Below are positions 33,637 to 43,138 of a stretch of 64,000 nucleotides of DNA, one piece after another. The translations under genes and the position numbers were made by a program. This stretch comes from Pseudomonadota bacterium (GTDB lineage: Bacteria; Pseudomonadota; Alphaproteobacteria; Rhizobiales; Devosiaceae). Every line of letters starts with the position of its first letter. Position 1 is the first letter of the stretch. The notes under the pieces were generated by a model that did no database searches, was not told the DNA's origin, and was given only the letters and a program-made list of their open reading frames with translations. The stretch is taken from positions 1 to 64,000 of the forward strand of contig JAEWLC010000012.1 of assembly GCA_023393475.1 (NCBI GenBank), given 5' to 3'.

Positions 33637-34596
33637 TTACGCTTCCTGGATGGCGCTGACCAGCCAGGGGCCGCGGTTCTGGCGCTGGAAGGTCCAGATC
33701 TCGGTGGTCGTCGTGACCCGGTCCTCGCCGGCGACGATTTCGCCGGTGCTGCGGTTGCGGGTGATGTCGCGCGACTCGTAGCGCATGGCGACACTGGCAT
33801 AGTCGGTGCCGTCCTCGCGCCAAGCCTCGGCGATGTCGCCATCGAGCAGGGTCACGTCATAGACCTCGTTGCGGAGGCCCTTGCTGGCATTCTCGCCCAG
33901 CTCTTCGGCGAGGTAGCCCATGACCTCGGGCGTCGCGATCTTGCGCAGGGCCGCGTAGTCCTCGCGCGAGTAGGCGTCCTGCAACTCGGTGAGCCGCTGC
34001 TGGAAGGCGCCAAGGTCCGCGTCGGTCACCCCGACTTCGTCGCGACGGCCGGCCCGCTGCGAGGCATTGGAGCGGGGTTCGGCGGAACCGGAGGGGCGAC
34101 CGGCATAGTTCTGGCCGGCATTGGGCGCCTCGTAGCGGAACTGGTTCGGCGTCGGCCCGCCCGCCATGGCCGGCTGCTGCTGCCGCCGGCGCATGAAGAA
34201 GCTGATGATGAGGCCGATGATCACGACCTGGAACAGCAGGGCGAGCATGCCGCCGAAGCCGCCGAAGCCGAAGCCGAACAGCATGCCGAAGAGGCCCGAG
34301 AACAGGAAGCCGCCGAGAATGGCGCCGCCGATGCCGCCGAAGAGGCTGGGGCGCGCGGGCGTCGCTGCCGCGGCGGTGGGGCCGCGCTGCGTGGTGCCGT
34401 TCGTCATCGTGTTCTGAACCGGCGCCGTGGTCTTGGGCGATACCTGCGTCGACGGCACGCTGCGCTCGGTGCGGATGCCGCGGCCGCCGAAGCTACCGCC
34501 GCGCCGCGCCTCGGCCGTATCGACCGCGACGAGCGAGAGAGCCATGATCAGAGTGGCGAGGAGGGCCGATACTCGGAAGCCCTTCGATGCGAACAT
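33637..34596 (-). CDS. Tim44-like domain membrane protein
   Basis: 319 aa. Signal-like segment 1-30, a low-complexity Thr/Pro/Gly region, a very glycine- and phenylalanine-rich hydrophobic stretch (about 85-135) that includes at least one membrane helix, and a C-terminal Tim44 domain (about 190-317: LTELQDAYSREDYAALRKIA, of which DAYSREDYAALRKIATPE is typical, then WTFQRQNRGPWLVSAIQE). In mitochondria Tim44 tethers the import motor; bacterial relatives (TimA type) are membrane proteins of unclear function. Confidence 0.85.
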   Translation of the reverse strand: MFASKGFRVSALLATLIMALSLVAVDTAEARRGGSFGGRGIRTERSVPSTQVSPKTTAPVQNTMTNGTTQRGPTAAAATPARPSLFGGIGGAILGGFLFSGLFGMLFGFGFGGFGGMLALLFQVVIIGLIISFFMRRRQQQPAMAGGPTPNQFRYEAPNAGQNYAGRPSGSAEPRSNASQRAGRRDEVGVTDADLGAFQQRLTELQDAYSREDYAALRKIATPEVMGYLAEELGENASKGLRNEVYDVTLLDGDIAEAWREDGTDYASVAMRYESRDITRNRSTGEIVAGEDRVTTTTEIWTFQRQNRGPWLVSAIQEA

Positions 34597-34750
34597 TGTG
34601 GTCCCCTTGTTGAAACGTGCGTCACATATGGGGACCTATGGACGCGAGTTTTAGTGCAGGGAAGCCCCGCGCGTCCGATTTTGCCGCGAGGCGAGGAAAA
34701 CCGGGCACTGACCCTCGACGCGCGCCCCCAATCTGCTTACTTCGGCTGCG

Positions 34751-36544
34751 ATGGACGAGCCGCGCGCCAATTTCCTCGATGTCAGCAGGTCCGTGCTCGG
34801 TCGCCCATGGGTCGATCGGCTCGACGCTGCCGGCGTGCGGACGGCGACGGCGATCGGCCAGCGCACCGAACTGTCGGAAATCCTGGCGCGCATCGTCGCC
34901 GGTCGCGGTGTCGATGTGGATTCCGCCGAGCGCTTCCTGCAGCCGACCGTGCGCGAACTGATGCCCGATCCGTCCACCCTCGCGGGCATGGATGAGCTGG
35001 CTGAGCGGCTGGCGAGGGCGATCGCCGATGACGAGCCGGTGGCGCTGTTCGGGGACTACGATGTCGACGGCGCCTGCTCCTGCGCGCTGATGGCGCGCTA
35101 CCTGCGCCATTTCGGGCTCAACCCGCAGGTGCATATCCCGGATCGCATCTTCGAGGGCTACGGGCCGAATACGACCGCCATTGACAAGCTGGTGGATGGC
35201 GGGGCGCGGCTGCTGATCACGCTCGACTGCGGCACGACCAGCGACGGACCGATCGCCCATGCGCGCGAGCGCGGCCTCGATGTGCTGGTGATCGACCACC
35301 ACCTCTCCGACGCCGAGTTGCCCCCCGCCAATGCGCTGGTGAATCCGAACCGGCCCGACGATATCTCCGGACTTGGCTACCTCTGCGCGGCGGGCGTCAC
35401 CTTCATGGTGCTGGTGGCGACCAACCGGGTGCTGCGCCAGCGCGGCGATACCGGCCTGCCCGACCTGATGAATATGATCGACCTCGTTGCGCTGGCGACG
35501 GTGTGCGACGTCGTCCCGCTCAAGGGGCTGAACCGGGCCTTCGTCGCCCGCGGGCTCGAAGTGGCGCGCAGCGGGTCGAACCGCGGCATCGGCGCGCTGG
35601 CGCTGGCGGCGCGGCTCAATGGGCCGCTCAATCCGTATCATCTCGGCTACCTGATCGGCCCGCGCATCAATGCCGGCGGGCGCATCGGCGATGCGGCGCT
35701 CGGAATGCGCCTCCTGACGCTCGACGACGAGCAGCAGGCGCTGATCATCGCCGCGCAGCTCAACGAACTGAACACCGAGCGGCAGCGCATCGAAGTCGAG
35801 GCCGTGGAGGAAGCGGTGCGTGCCGCGGAGGCCGAGATCGGCGGCGGCGAGGGTCCGCCGGTGCTGGTGCTCGCCTCGGCCAACTGGCATCCCGGCGTCG
35901 TGGGCCTGGTCGCGGCACGCGTGCGCGAGCGCTTCGAGCGGCCGACTTTCGCGATCGCCCTGAACCCTGATGGCACGGGCACCGGGTCGGGGCGCTCTAT
36001 GCCCGGCGTCGAACTCGGGACGGCGGTGATCGAGGCAGTGGAGCTTGGGCTCGCGGCAAAGGGCGGCGGCCATGCCATGGCGGCCGGCGTGACCCTGAAA
36101 CCCGGGCAACTAGGCCCGTTCCGCGCTCATGTGATCGAGCGGCTCGGCGCCAGCGTCGGGACCGCCCGGGCCGCGGCGGCACTGGAGATCGACGCGGCGA
36201 TGACGGCGCGCGGCGCTACGGTAGAGTTTGTCCACGAGATCGAGCGGGCGGGTCCGTTCGGATCGGGCAACCCGCAGCCGGTCTTCGCCTTTCCCGCGCA
36301 CAAGGCGAAGTTTGCCGAGGTCGTGGGCGGGGCAGGGCACGTGAAGTTCACGCTGACGTCGGGAGATGGCGCGCGTCTCAAGGCGATCGCCTTCCGGGCG
36401 GCTACGACGGCCCTCGGCGAGACCCTGCTGGGGGCCGGGAACGACACCGCGCTCCACCTTGCCGGCACGCTCAGCATCGACCATTGGCAGGGGCGCGAGG
36501 AGGTGCAGGTGCGCCTCAATGATGCAGCGGTGCCGAGGAGTTAG
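34751..36544 (+). CDS. recJ: Single-stranded-DNA exonuclease RecJ
   Basis: 597 aa, full length. RecJ degrades ssDNA 5'-3' in recombination and mismatch repair. The catalytic motifs are intact: ALFGDYDVDGACSCALMARY (motif I), LITLDCGTT, VLVIDHHLSDAELP (DHH), GLGYLCAAGVTF, and in the DHHA1 part GGGHAMAAGVTLK. A C-terminal OB-type domain follows (about 460-597). The gene has 150 bases of leader after the divergent Tim44-type gene. Confidence 0.96.
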   Translation: MDEPRANFLDVSRSVLGRPWVDRLDAAGVRTATAIGQRTELSEILARIVAGRGVDVDSAERFLQPTVRELMPDPSTLAGMDELAERLARAIADDEPVALFGDYDVDGACSCALMARYLRHFGLNPQVHIPDRIFEGYGPNTTAIDKLVDGGARLLITLDCGTTSDGPIAHARERGLDVLVIDHHLSDAELPPANALVNPNRPDDISGLGYLCAAGVTFMVLVATNRVLRQRGDTGLPDLMNMIDLVALATVCDVVPLKGLNRAFVARGLEVARSGSNRGIGALALAARLNGPLNPYHLGYLIGPRINAGGRIGDAALGMRLLTLDDEQQALIIAAQLNELNTERQRIEVEAVEEAVRAAEAEIGGGEGPPVLVLASANWHPGVVGLVAARVRERFERPTFAIALNPDGTGTGSGRSMPGVELGTAVIEAVELGLAAKGGGHAMAAGVTLKPGQLGPFRAHVIERLGASVGTARAAAALEIDAAMTARGATVEFVHEIERAGPFGSGNPQPVFAFPAHKAKFAEVVGGAGHVKFTLTSGDGARLKAIAFRAATTALGETLLGAGNDTALHLAGTLSIDHWQGREEVQVRLNDAAVPRS

Positions 36545-36570
36545 CAGGTCCCGCCACCCCGCCCAACGGG

Positions 36571-36600
36571 TTGAAACTCCTACTTGCATCTCCATTTATG
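36571..36600 (+). promoter_or_regulatory. Possible promoter of cfa
   Basis: TTGAAA (36571-36576), 18 bases and TTTATG (36595-36600), 107 bases before the cfa-like start, just past the recJ stop. Confidence 0.4.
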
Positions 36601-36706
36601 GTGGCTAAAGTGCTGTGTCTTCGGGCGCCGCGGCCGGCTTCCGGCGTTTGTGCCGCCCCGATGCTAGGCCCTCCTTGGTGCCGGATTTTGTCTGGATTGT
36701 TGCGTC

Positions 36707-37942
36707 ATGGATAAGCTTGCGGTTGAAACGAGGGCGAGTACGCCCACGCCTTGGACACACTTTCTCTCGGGTGTCGCTGCCTGGGTCGGCAAGCGGTTGG
36801 TCGGCAAGCCAAAGCATGGCGCCATCACCATCACCTTCCCGAACGGCAAGACCCGCACCTTCGGCGATCCGTCGACCGGCGAGCATCCGCATCTGGTGCT
36901 GCGCAACTTCAAGGTGCTGCAGAAGACCGTGCAGCGCGGCACGGTCGGATTCGCGCAGGCCTATATCGATGGCGACGTCGAGATCGAGGACCTGACGGCG
37001 CTGTTCCGCTACTTCCTGCAGAACCGCGACGTTCTCGATAGCGGGGAGAACTCCTGGTATGGCCGCGCCGCCCAGGACATCACCTACCACCTGAGCCGGG
37101 CCAACTCGAAGGAAGGCTCGAAGAAGAACATTTCCGAGCACTACGACCTCGGCAACGACTTCTACGCCGAGTGGCTCGACCCCTCGATGACCTACTCGTC
37201 GGCCTACTACACATCCGACGACCAGACGCTGACAGAGGCCCAGCACGCCAAGTACCGCAAGGTGGCGGAAATGGCCGGCGTCACGCCGGGCAGCCGGGTG
37301 CTCGAGATCGGCTGCGGCTGGGGCGGCTTCGCAGAGACGGTGGCCAAGGATATCGGCGCCGAGGTGCGCGGCATTACGCTTTCGGCCGAACAACTGAAGT
37401 TCGCCAACGAGCGGATGGAACGGCAGGGCCTCGACAAGCTCGCCAGGATGCACTTCGAGGACTATCGCGACACGCAGGGCCAGTTCGACCACATCGCCTC
37501 GATCGAGATGATCGAAGCGGTGGGCGAGGAGCATTGGCCGAGCTACTTCAAGACCGTGCATGATCGGCTGAAGCCCGGCGGCACGGCCTCGATCCAGGCT
37601 ATCACCATCGGCGAGCAGGATTTCCTCGATTACCGGGCACGGCCGGATTTCATCCAGCGCTTCATCTTCCCCGGCGGCATGCTGCTGACCAAGACGGCGA
37701 TGAAGGAGCAGGGCGACAAGGTCGGGCTGATCCTCGAGAACGTCGAGACCTTCCGGCTGAGCTACGCCAAGACGCTGCGGCTGTGGCGCGAGCGCTTCCT
37801 CGAGCGCTGGAACGAGATCAAGAAGCTCGGCTACACCGAGGAATTCCGGCGCAAGTGGGTCTACTACCTCTGCTACTGTGAGGCCGGGTTCGCCGAAGGG
37901 TCGATCGACGTGGGCATCTACCAGTACCGTCGGCCCGCCTGA
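36707..37942 (+). CDS. cfa: Cyclopropane-fatty-acyl-phospholipid synthase
   Basis: 411 aa. The enzyme adds a methylene from S-adenosylmethionine to unsaturated lipid chains in the membrane, an envelope stress response. The N-terminal lipid-binding part (about 1-110) is followed by HYDLGNDFYAEWLDPSMTYS, the SAM site VLEIGCGWGGFAETVAKD (motif I), the SIEMIEAVGEEHWPSYF block, and a C-terminal YYLCYCEAGF typical of the family. Length is normal. Confidence 0.93.
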   Translation: MDKLAVETRASTPTPWTHFLSGVAAWVGKRLVGKPKHGAITITFPNGKTRTFGDPSTGEHPHLVLRNFKVLQKTVQRGTVGFAQAYIDGDVEIEDLTALFRYFLQNRDVLDSGENSWYGRAAQDITYHLSRANSKEGSKKNISEHYDLGNDFYAEWLDPSMTYSSAYYTSDDQTLTEAQHAKYRKVAEMAGVTPGSRVLEIGCGWGGFAETVAKDIGAEVRGITLSAEQLKFANERMERQGLDKLARMHFEDYRDTQGQFDHIASIEMIEAVGEEHWPSYFKTVHDRLKPGGTASIQAITIGEQDFLDYRARPDFIQRFIFPGGMLLTKTAMKEQGDKVGLILENVETFRLSYAKTLRLWRERFLERWNEIKKLGYTEEFRRKWVYYLCYCEAGFAEGSIDVGIYQYRRPA

Positions 37943-38097
37943 AGCCCCCTCAGCGTTCTGTGAGCGTTATCGTACGGAGCTCCAATGCGCCCCCCGGACT
38001 CGATTTGATTCGCCACCGGTGCAAATATCCTTGCGCGGGGGCTGGTCGGGTTGGGGGATTCGACGGCACCCCAGGGGCTCGCACATAAGGAGACGCC

Positions 38098-38355
38098 ATG
38101 GCAAAGGCGCTCTATCTCGTCATTAGCAGTCGCGACAACTGGTGGGTCGACTTCGAGGGCAAGGCCCACGGACCCTACAATTCGCGTGAGAACGCCGCGC
38201 TCGAGGCGCGGTCGCTGGCACGCTTCCAGGCTCATACCGGGCGCGAGGCGGAAGTCCTCGTCCCGGACGAGCACGGCAAGTATTGGGTCGTGTGGTCCAG
38301 CATCTATGACACCAGCGGAAGCGGGGCTTTCACGCCGCACCGCATCGCCAGCTAG
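38098..38355 (+). CDS. Small DUF2188-like protein
   Basis: 85 aa with a strong AAGGAG site before ATG. The sequence LYLVISSRDNWWVDFEGKAHGPYNSRENAALEARSLA (diagnostic parts NWWVDFEGKAHGPY and ENAALEARSLA) resembles the DUF2188 pattern, in which a strand-strand-helix unit recurs. No signal or membrane helix. Function unknown. It stands alone between cfa and the iron importer. Confidence 0.7.
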   Translation: MAKALYLVISSRDNWWVDFEGKAHGPYNSRENAALEARSLARFQAHTGREAEVLVPDEHGKYWVVWSSIYDTSGSGAFTPHRIAS

Positions 38356-38405
38356 GCTTCTCTGCGGGACAAGCCAGAACTACGGCTGCACGCGAGCCGT
38401 AAACT

Positions 38406-38420
38406 TGACTTGACTCGTCA
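38406..38420. promoter_or_regulatory. Possible RirA iron-responsive operator
   Basis: TGA-N9-TCA (38406-38408 and 38418-38420) upstream of the FecBCDE-type operon, matching the site before the orphan binding protein at 29715. An overlapping TTGACT (38405-38410) may be a -35, so binding would block it. Confidence 0.45.
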
Positions 38421-38442
38421 GCATACGCCTTGGATAGGTGAC

Positions 38443-38466
38443 CCCGAAGATCAACATTACTTCGGG
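38443..38466 (+). promoter_or_regulatory. Hairpin just before the fecB-like start
   Basis: Stem CCCGAAG / CTTCGGG with a ten-base loop, ending 9 bases before ATG 38476. It overlaps the place where a ribosome must bind, so it may lower or gate translation. Confidence 0.45.
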
Positions 38467-38475
38467 ATCGTCTGG

Positions 38476-39420
38476 ATGTCGCTCAAAGCCATAGCTTTCG
38501 CCGCGCTTGTGCTGGGATTGCCCGCTACTGCTTTCGCTGCGGAGTGGACCTATACGGGCGGAACGGGCGAGACCGTCACGCTCGACCACGTCCCGACCCG
38601 CATCATCGCCAGCCAGGACGCCGCGGCCGGCCTCATTCCGCTCGGCATTCGCCCGGTTGGCATCTATGCCGACAGCGCCGTTGCCGACGCCAAGGCGCTC
38701 GAAGGCCTCGACCTGACCGGCATCGAGATCATCGGCGAGACCTGGGGTGAGGTCAGCATCGAGAAGGCCGCCGCGCTGAAGCCCGACCTGATCGTCGCGG
38801 AGTGGTGGCCGCTCGACAGCGTCTGGAGCGGCGGCGCCGACGTCAACAATGCACTGAAGCCGCTGGCCCCGATCACCGGCCCGATCCAGGGAGCCTCGAT
38901 CGTCACGCTCATCGAGGACTACGAGAAGCTCGCCGCAAGCCTCGGTGCCGATCTCGCCGCGCCGCAGGTTGCCGCCGACAAGGCTGCCTTCGAGGCCGCG
39001 CGTGAGAAGTTCAAGGGCTCCATCGCCGCCAAGCCCGATGTCAGCGCCCTCGCAGTCTGGGCCGGCACCGACGCGCTCTACGTCGCCGCTACCGCCGGCT
39101 CGTCCGAACTGATGGATTTCGCATCGTGGGGCCTCAAGCTCATCGATCCGGCGATTGCCGACGATCGCGGCTACTGGGAGACGCTGAGCTGGGAGCAGGT
39201 GGACAAGTACCAGCCCGACCTGATCCTCGTCGATAACCGCTCCGCGGCCACCATCGAGACGGCCAAGGGCCAGGCGACGTGGACGACCATGCGCGCCGCG
39301 GCGGCCGGGCAGGTGACCGACTGGCCGGCCTTCTGGCTGCGCAACTACGCGGCCTATGCCCGCGAACTCGACAAGCTGAGCGCCGCCATCGACGCCGCCG
39401 ACGTGAGCGTCGGCGACTAG
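38476..39420 (+). CDS. Iron(III)-type ABC transporter binding protein
   Basis: 314 aa from ATG 38476. Signal peptide 1-22 (ends AFA). A PBP2 siderophore/heme-type fold: TVTLDHVPTRIIASQDAAAG, then KAAALKPDLIVAEWWPLDSV and WEQVDKYQPDLILVDNR. It is the first gene of an operon with two permeases and one ATPase, so it delivers the ligand, most likely a ferric siderophore or heme, to this importer. It differs clearly from the orphan binding protein at 29758. Confidence 0.9.
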   Translation: MSLKAIAFAALVLGLPATAFAAEWTYTGGTGETVTLDHVPTRIIASQDAAAGLIPLGIRPVGIYADSAVADAKALEGLDLTGIEIIGETWGEVSIEKAAALKPDLIVAEWWPLDSVWSGGADVNNALKPLAPITGPIQGASIVTLIEDYEKLAASLGADLAAPQVAADKAAFEAAREKFKGSIAAKPDVSALAVWAGTDALYVAATAGSSELMDFASWGLKLIDPAIADDRGYWETLSWEQVDKYQPDLILVDNRSAATIETAKGQATWTTMRAAAAGQVTDWPAFWLRNYAAYARELDKLSAAIDAADVSVGD

Positions 39421-39422
39421 GC

Positions 39423-40454
39423 GTGCCGGCCGCCGCCACATCGGCGACAGGACTTGCGCCGTCGGCTCGTGCCGGCGGCCTTGTGCTGTTCACGATCCTG
39501 CTCGGCTGCGTGCTGGTGCTCTCGATCACGGTCGGCGCGCGACCGATCGCCGTCGGTGACATCTGGAACGCGTTCTTCGCGTTCGATCCCGGACAGACGA
39601 CCCACAAGATCATCCTCGACCTGCGCCTGCCGCGTACGCTGGTGGGGCTGCTGGTCGGGGCGGCGCTCGGGCTGTCCGGCGCCATCCTGCAGGGCGCGAC
39701 GCGCAACCCGCTGGCCGATCCCGGCATCCTCGGCATCAACGCCGGCGCAACGCTTTGCGTGGTGCTCGGCATCTCGGTCTTCGGCATCAGCCAGTTGTCG
39801 GGCTATGTCTGGCTGGCTTTCCTCGGGGCAGGGGCTGCGACGGTCCTCGTCTATCTCATCGCCTCGCTCGGCCGCGAGGGCGCGACGCCGGTGAAACTGG
39901 CGCTGGCCGGGGCCGCCGTGACCGCCGCGCTCACGTCGGTGACCAGCGCCGTGCTGATCACCAATGTCGAGACGCTCGACCAGATCCGCTTCTGGCAGGT
40001 CGGCGCGCTGACCGGACGAACCACCGAGATCCTGGTTCAGGTCACGCCGTTCATCCTTGCCGGCATCGCGCTGGCGTTGCTCACCTCGCGTATTCTCGAT
40101 GGCCTCGCCATGGGGGACGACGTGGCGCGCGGGCTGGGCATGCGGGTCCAGCGCTCCCGCGCCATCGTCGGGCTGGCTGCCGTGATCCTCGCGGGCGCGG
40201 CGACCGCCGCCGCAGGACCGATTGGCTTTGTCGGCCTCACCATTCCCCACATCGCGCGCGCCTTCACCGGCCCCAACTATTGCTGGCTGCTGCCCTATTC
40301 GATGGTGCTCGCCCCGATCATGCTGATCGGCGCGGATATCGTCGGGCGGGTCATCGTGCCACCGGGAGAGTTGCAGGTCGGCATCGTGACGGCGGCGCTG
40401 GGCGCACCGTTCTTCATCGCGCTGGTGCGGCGCAGGAAGCTGGCCGAGCTATGA
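39423..40454 (+). CDS. FecCD-type iron ABC transporter permease 1
   Basis: 343 aa from GTG 39423, two bases after the previous stop. About nine or ten membrane helices. Family blocks: LRLPRTLVGLLVGAALGLSG, ILQGATRNPLADPGILGI and GPIGFVGLTIPHIARAFTG, the cytoplasmic loop that contacts the ATPase. It overlaps the second permease gene by four bases (ATGA). Confidence 0.93.
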   Translation: MPAAATSATGLAPSARAGGLVLFTILLGCVLVLSITVGARPIAVGDIWNAFFAFDPGQTTHKIILDLRLPRTLVGLLVGAALGLSGAILQGATRNPLADPGILGINAGATLCVVLGISVFGISQLSGYVWLAFLGAGAATVLVYLIASLGREGATPVKLALAGAAVTAALTSVTSAVLITNVETLDQIRFWQVGALTGRTTEILVQVTPFILAGIALALLTSRILDGLAMGDDVARGLGMRVQRSRAIVGLAAVILAGAATAAAGPIGFVGLTIPHIARAFTGPNYCWLLPYSMVLAPIMLIGADIVGRVIVPPGELQVGIVTAALGAPFFIALVRRRKLAEL

Positions 40455-41509
40455 GCGCCGCCGGGTTCATGGCGACGGGTGAAGTCGCTGCCGTGCACAA
40501 GCGCCTGCGGAAGCGCTACGGAGTCGTGGTCCTGGCCCTGGCCACGGTCGTGCTGGCGCTGATGGCGCTCAGCATGTCGGTCGGCGATTATCCGCTGCCG
40601 GTGGCGGAGGTCGTGCGCTCGCTCCTGTCGCCGCTGATCGGCAGCACCGATTCCGCCAACGACTTCATCGTGCTGGGCGTGCGCCTGCCGCGGGTGATGG
40701 CGGGGCTGCTGGCGGGCGGTGCGTTCGGCCTCTCCGGGGTGATCTTCCAGACCGTCCTCCGCAACCCGCTCGCCAGCCCCGATATCGTCGGCATCACGCT
40801 GGGCGCCAGCGCGGTGGCGGTCGCGGCGATCATCCTCTTCAAGTGGTCGGGCGTGGCCGTGGCGCTGTGCGCCTGCGGCGGGGCAGTAGTGACGGCGCTG
40901 CTGATCTACGGGTTGTCGTGGCGAAACGGGGTGACGCCCTATCGGCTGGTGCTGGTCGGCATCGGCATGTCGGCGATCGCCGGAGCGGTGATTTCGTACC
41001 TCTTCACCCGCGCCCGCATCATGGAAGTGCAGGAGGCGCTGGCCTGGCTGACCGGCAGCCTGAACGGCGCGACCTTCGACGAGCTCGCGCCGCTTGCCGT
41101 GGCGCTGGTGGTGCTGGTGCCGCTGGCGACGTGGCTGTCCCGGGCGCTGCAGGTGCTGCAGCTCGGTGACGATGCGGCGACGGCGCTGGGCACCCGCGTC
41201 GAGCACGCCCGGCTGGGGCTGATCATCGTGGCGGTGCTGCTGGCGGCATTCGCGACGGCGGCGGTCGGGCCGGTGTCCTTTGTCGCCTTCGTCGCCGGAC
41301 CCATCGCACGGCGCCTGCTCGGTCCGTCCGGTCACGCGCTGCTGCCGGCCTTCCTCGTCGGCGGCATCGTGACCATCGGGGCCGATTTCATTGCCCAGCA
41401 CATGCTGGGCCGCAACCAGCTGCCGGTCGGCGTCGTCACCGGCGCGCTGGGCGCTGTATTCCTTATCTACCTGCTCGCCGCCGCCCATCGTTCGGGCCGC
41501 GGCGGTTGA
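40451..41509 (+). CDS. FecCD-type iron ABC transporter permease 2
   Basis: 352 aa from ATG 40451. Same family as the first permease: VRLPRVMAGLLAGGAFGLSG, VIFQTVLRNPLASPDIVGIT and the ATPase-contact loop GPVSFVAFVAGPIARRLLG. The two permeases would form a heterodimer in the inner membrane. The ATPase gene starts 15 bases after the stop. Confidence 0.93.
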   Translation: MSAAGFMATGEVAAVHKRLRKRYGVVVLALATVVLALMALSMSVGDYPLPVAEVVRSLLSPLIGSTDSANDFIVLGVRLPRVMAGLLAGGAFGLSGVIFQTVLRNPLASPDIVGITLGASAVAVAAIILFKWSGVAVALCACGGAVVTALLIYGLSWRNGVTPYRLVLVGIGMSAIAGAVISYLFTRARIMEVQEALAWLTGSLNGATFDELAPLAVALVVLVPLATWLSRALQVLQLGDDAATALGTRVEHARLGLIIVAVLLAAFATAAVGPVSFVAFVAGPIARRLLGPSGHALLPAFLVGGIVTIGADFIAQHMLGRNQLPVGVVTGALGAVFLIYLLAAAHRSGRGG

Positions 41510-41523
41510 TCCGGAGGCAAGCC

Positions 41524-42348
41524 ATGTCCGAAAATCACTCGCTTTCGGCCACCGACCTCGTGCTCGGCTATGGCGACCGCACCATCGTGAACGGGCTCAG
41601 CCTCGCCATTCCGCCGGCGAAGTTCACCGTGATCGTGGGCGCCAACGCCTGCGGCAAATCCACCTTGCTGCGCGGCCTGGCGCGATTGCTGGCGCCGTCG
41701 AAGGGCTCGGTGCTGCTCGACGGCCGTGACATCCACCGCATGCCGACCCGCGAAGTGGCGACGCTGCTCGGCGTGCTGCCGCAGACACCTGTCGCGCCGG
41801 ACGGCATCACCGTGGCCGATCTGGTCGGCCGCGGCCGCTATCCGCACCAGGGCTGGTTCCGCCAGTGGGTCGCCGCCGACGATGCGGCGGTGACCAACGC
41901 GCTGCAGGCGACCGACACGCTCGATCTCGCCGGCCGGACGGTCGACGAACTCTCCGGCGGGCAGCGCCAGCGCGTCTGGATCGCCATGGCGCTGGCGCAG
42001 GAGACGGAACTCCTGCTGCTCGACGAGCCGACCACCTTCCTCGACATCAACCACCAGGTCGAAGTGCTGGACCTGCTCACCGACCTCGTGCAGCAGCGCG
42101 GGCGCACGGTCGTCGCGGTCCTGCACGATCTCAACCTCGCCTGCCGCTATGCCGACCACATCGTTGCCATGTGCGAGGGCAGGGTGGTCGCCGCGGGCGC
42201 GCCGTCCGACGTGGTGACGGCGGAACTGGTGAAGACCGTGTTTGGCATGGACGCCGAAGTGGCGCTCGATCCGGTGTCGCACACGCCGATGATCGTGCCG
42301 GTGGGCCGGCACAAGGTCAGGCCCAGGCTGAAGGCTGCGGCGGAGTAG
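41524..42348 (+). CDS. FecE-type iron ABC transporter ATPase
   Basis: 274 aa from ATG 41524, chosen for GGAGG upstream. Walker A VGANACGKSTLLRGL (about 40-54), signature ELSGGQRQRVWIAM (about 142-155), Walker B LLLLDEPTTFLD (about 161-172) and the H-loop LHDLNLACRY. It drives the importer. The last gene of the operon, convergent to the hydrolase at 42353 with 4 bases between stops. Confidence 0.95.
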   Translation: MSENHSLSATDLVLGYGDRTIVNGLSLAIPPAKFTVIVGANACGKSTLLRGLARLLAPSKGSVLLDGRDIHRMPTREVATLLGVLPQTPVAPDGITVADLVGRGRYPHQGWFRQWVAADDAAVTNALQATDTLDLAGRTVDELSGGQRQRVWIAMALAQETELLLLDEPTTFLDINHQVEVLDLLTDLVQQRGRTVVAVLHDLNLACRYADHIVAMCEGRVVAAGAPSDVVTAELVKTVFGMDAEVALDPVSHTPMIVPVGRHKVRPRLKAAAE

Positions 42349-42352
42349 GGGC

Positions 42353-43138
42353 TCAGCCGAGCCCGTGCCGGGTGAGGAACTCGGTGACGGTATCCCAGAA
42401 CAGCGGCCGGTTGACCGCCTCATGGCCAGCACCGGCGATGATCGCCAGCTCGCCGGCCCCGAGATGCCGGTAGAGCGGATGCGCCGCCTCGACCCCGCCG
42501 AGCTGGTCGCGATCTCCCATGATAACGAGCGTCGGGTCGGCGATCCCCGCCAGTTGCTGCTCCGAGTACCGGGGCAGGGTGAGCCAGAGCTCGGAGATCT
42601 GGCGCAGGTAGGAGTGCCAGTAGTCCTGGCCGTAGTGATGGGCATGCGCCGTCTTGAGATGATCGAAATAGGGACCGAACTCGGCCGCGACCTGCTCGAG
42701 ATTCACCTCGCCCGGCGCCGGGAACCCCCAACCGTGGAGGCCATCGAGATAGGCAGGGGTCGGCTCGCTGATCGTGCCGCCGAGGACGAGCGCAGCGGCC
42801 TTGCCGGGATGGCGGATGCCGAACTCGAGCGCCGTCTGCCCGCCATCGCTGTAGCCGACGATCACCGGTCGCTCGAGCCCGAGGGCATGGGCCAGCATCG
42901 CCGTGTCGTCGGCGAACTGCGCGTAGCTGAGCCGCTGCAGGGGATTGCTGGTTCGCCCGTGGCCGCGCGTATCCGGCGCGATGATGCGATACTGCGCGGC
43001 GAGGCGCTCGATGGCGCCGTCCCAGTCGGACGAGGTGGCGGTGCCGCCGTGCAGCAGAATGAGCGGCCGGCCGCTGCCGGCCTCGAGGTAGAACACTTCG
43101 AGGTCGCCAAGTGCGATCGTTTTGCCGGACGGCGTCAC
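42353..43138 (-). CDS. Alpha/beta hydrolase
   Basis: 261 aa from GTG 43138, chosen because it overlaps the previous stop by four bases. The fold is classical: LILLHGGTATSSDWDG (oxyanion strand), nucleophile in VIVGYSDGGQTALEF (G-Y-S-D-G, Ser near 93), acid in VIMGDRDQLGG and His in IAGAGHEAVNRP. Substrate unknown; esterase or haloperoxidase-like activity is possible. Last gene of the ArsR-led operon. Confidence 0.85.
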   Translation of the reverse strand: MTPSGKTIALGDLEVFYLEAGSGRPLILLHGGTATSSDWDGAIERLAAQYRIIAPDTRGHGRTSNPLQRLSYAQFADDTAMLAHALGLERPVIVGYSDGGQTALEFGIRHPGKAAALVLGGTISEPTPAYLDGLHGWGFPAPGEVNLEQVAAEFGPYFDHLKTAHAHHYGQDYWHSYLRQISELWLTLPRYSEQQLAGIADPTLVIMGDRDQLGGVEAAHPLYRHLGAGELAIIAGAGHEAVNRPLFWDTVTEFLTRHGLG

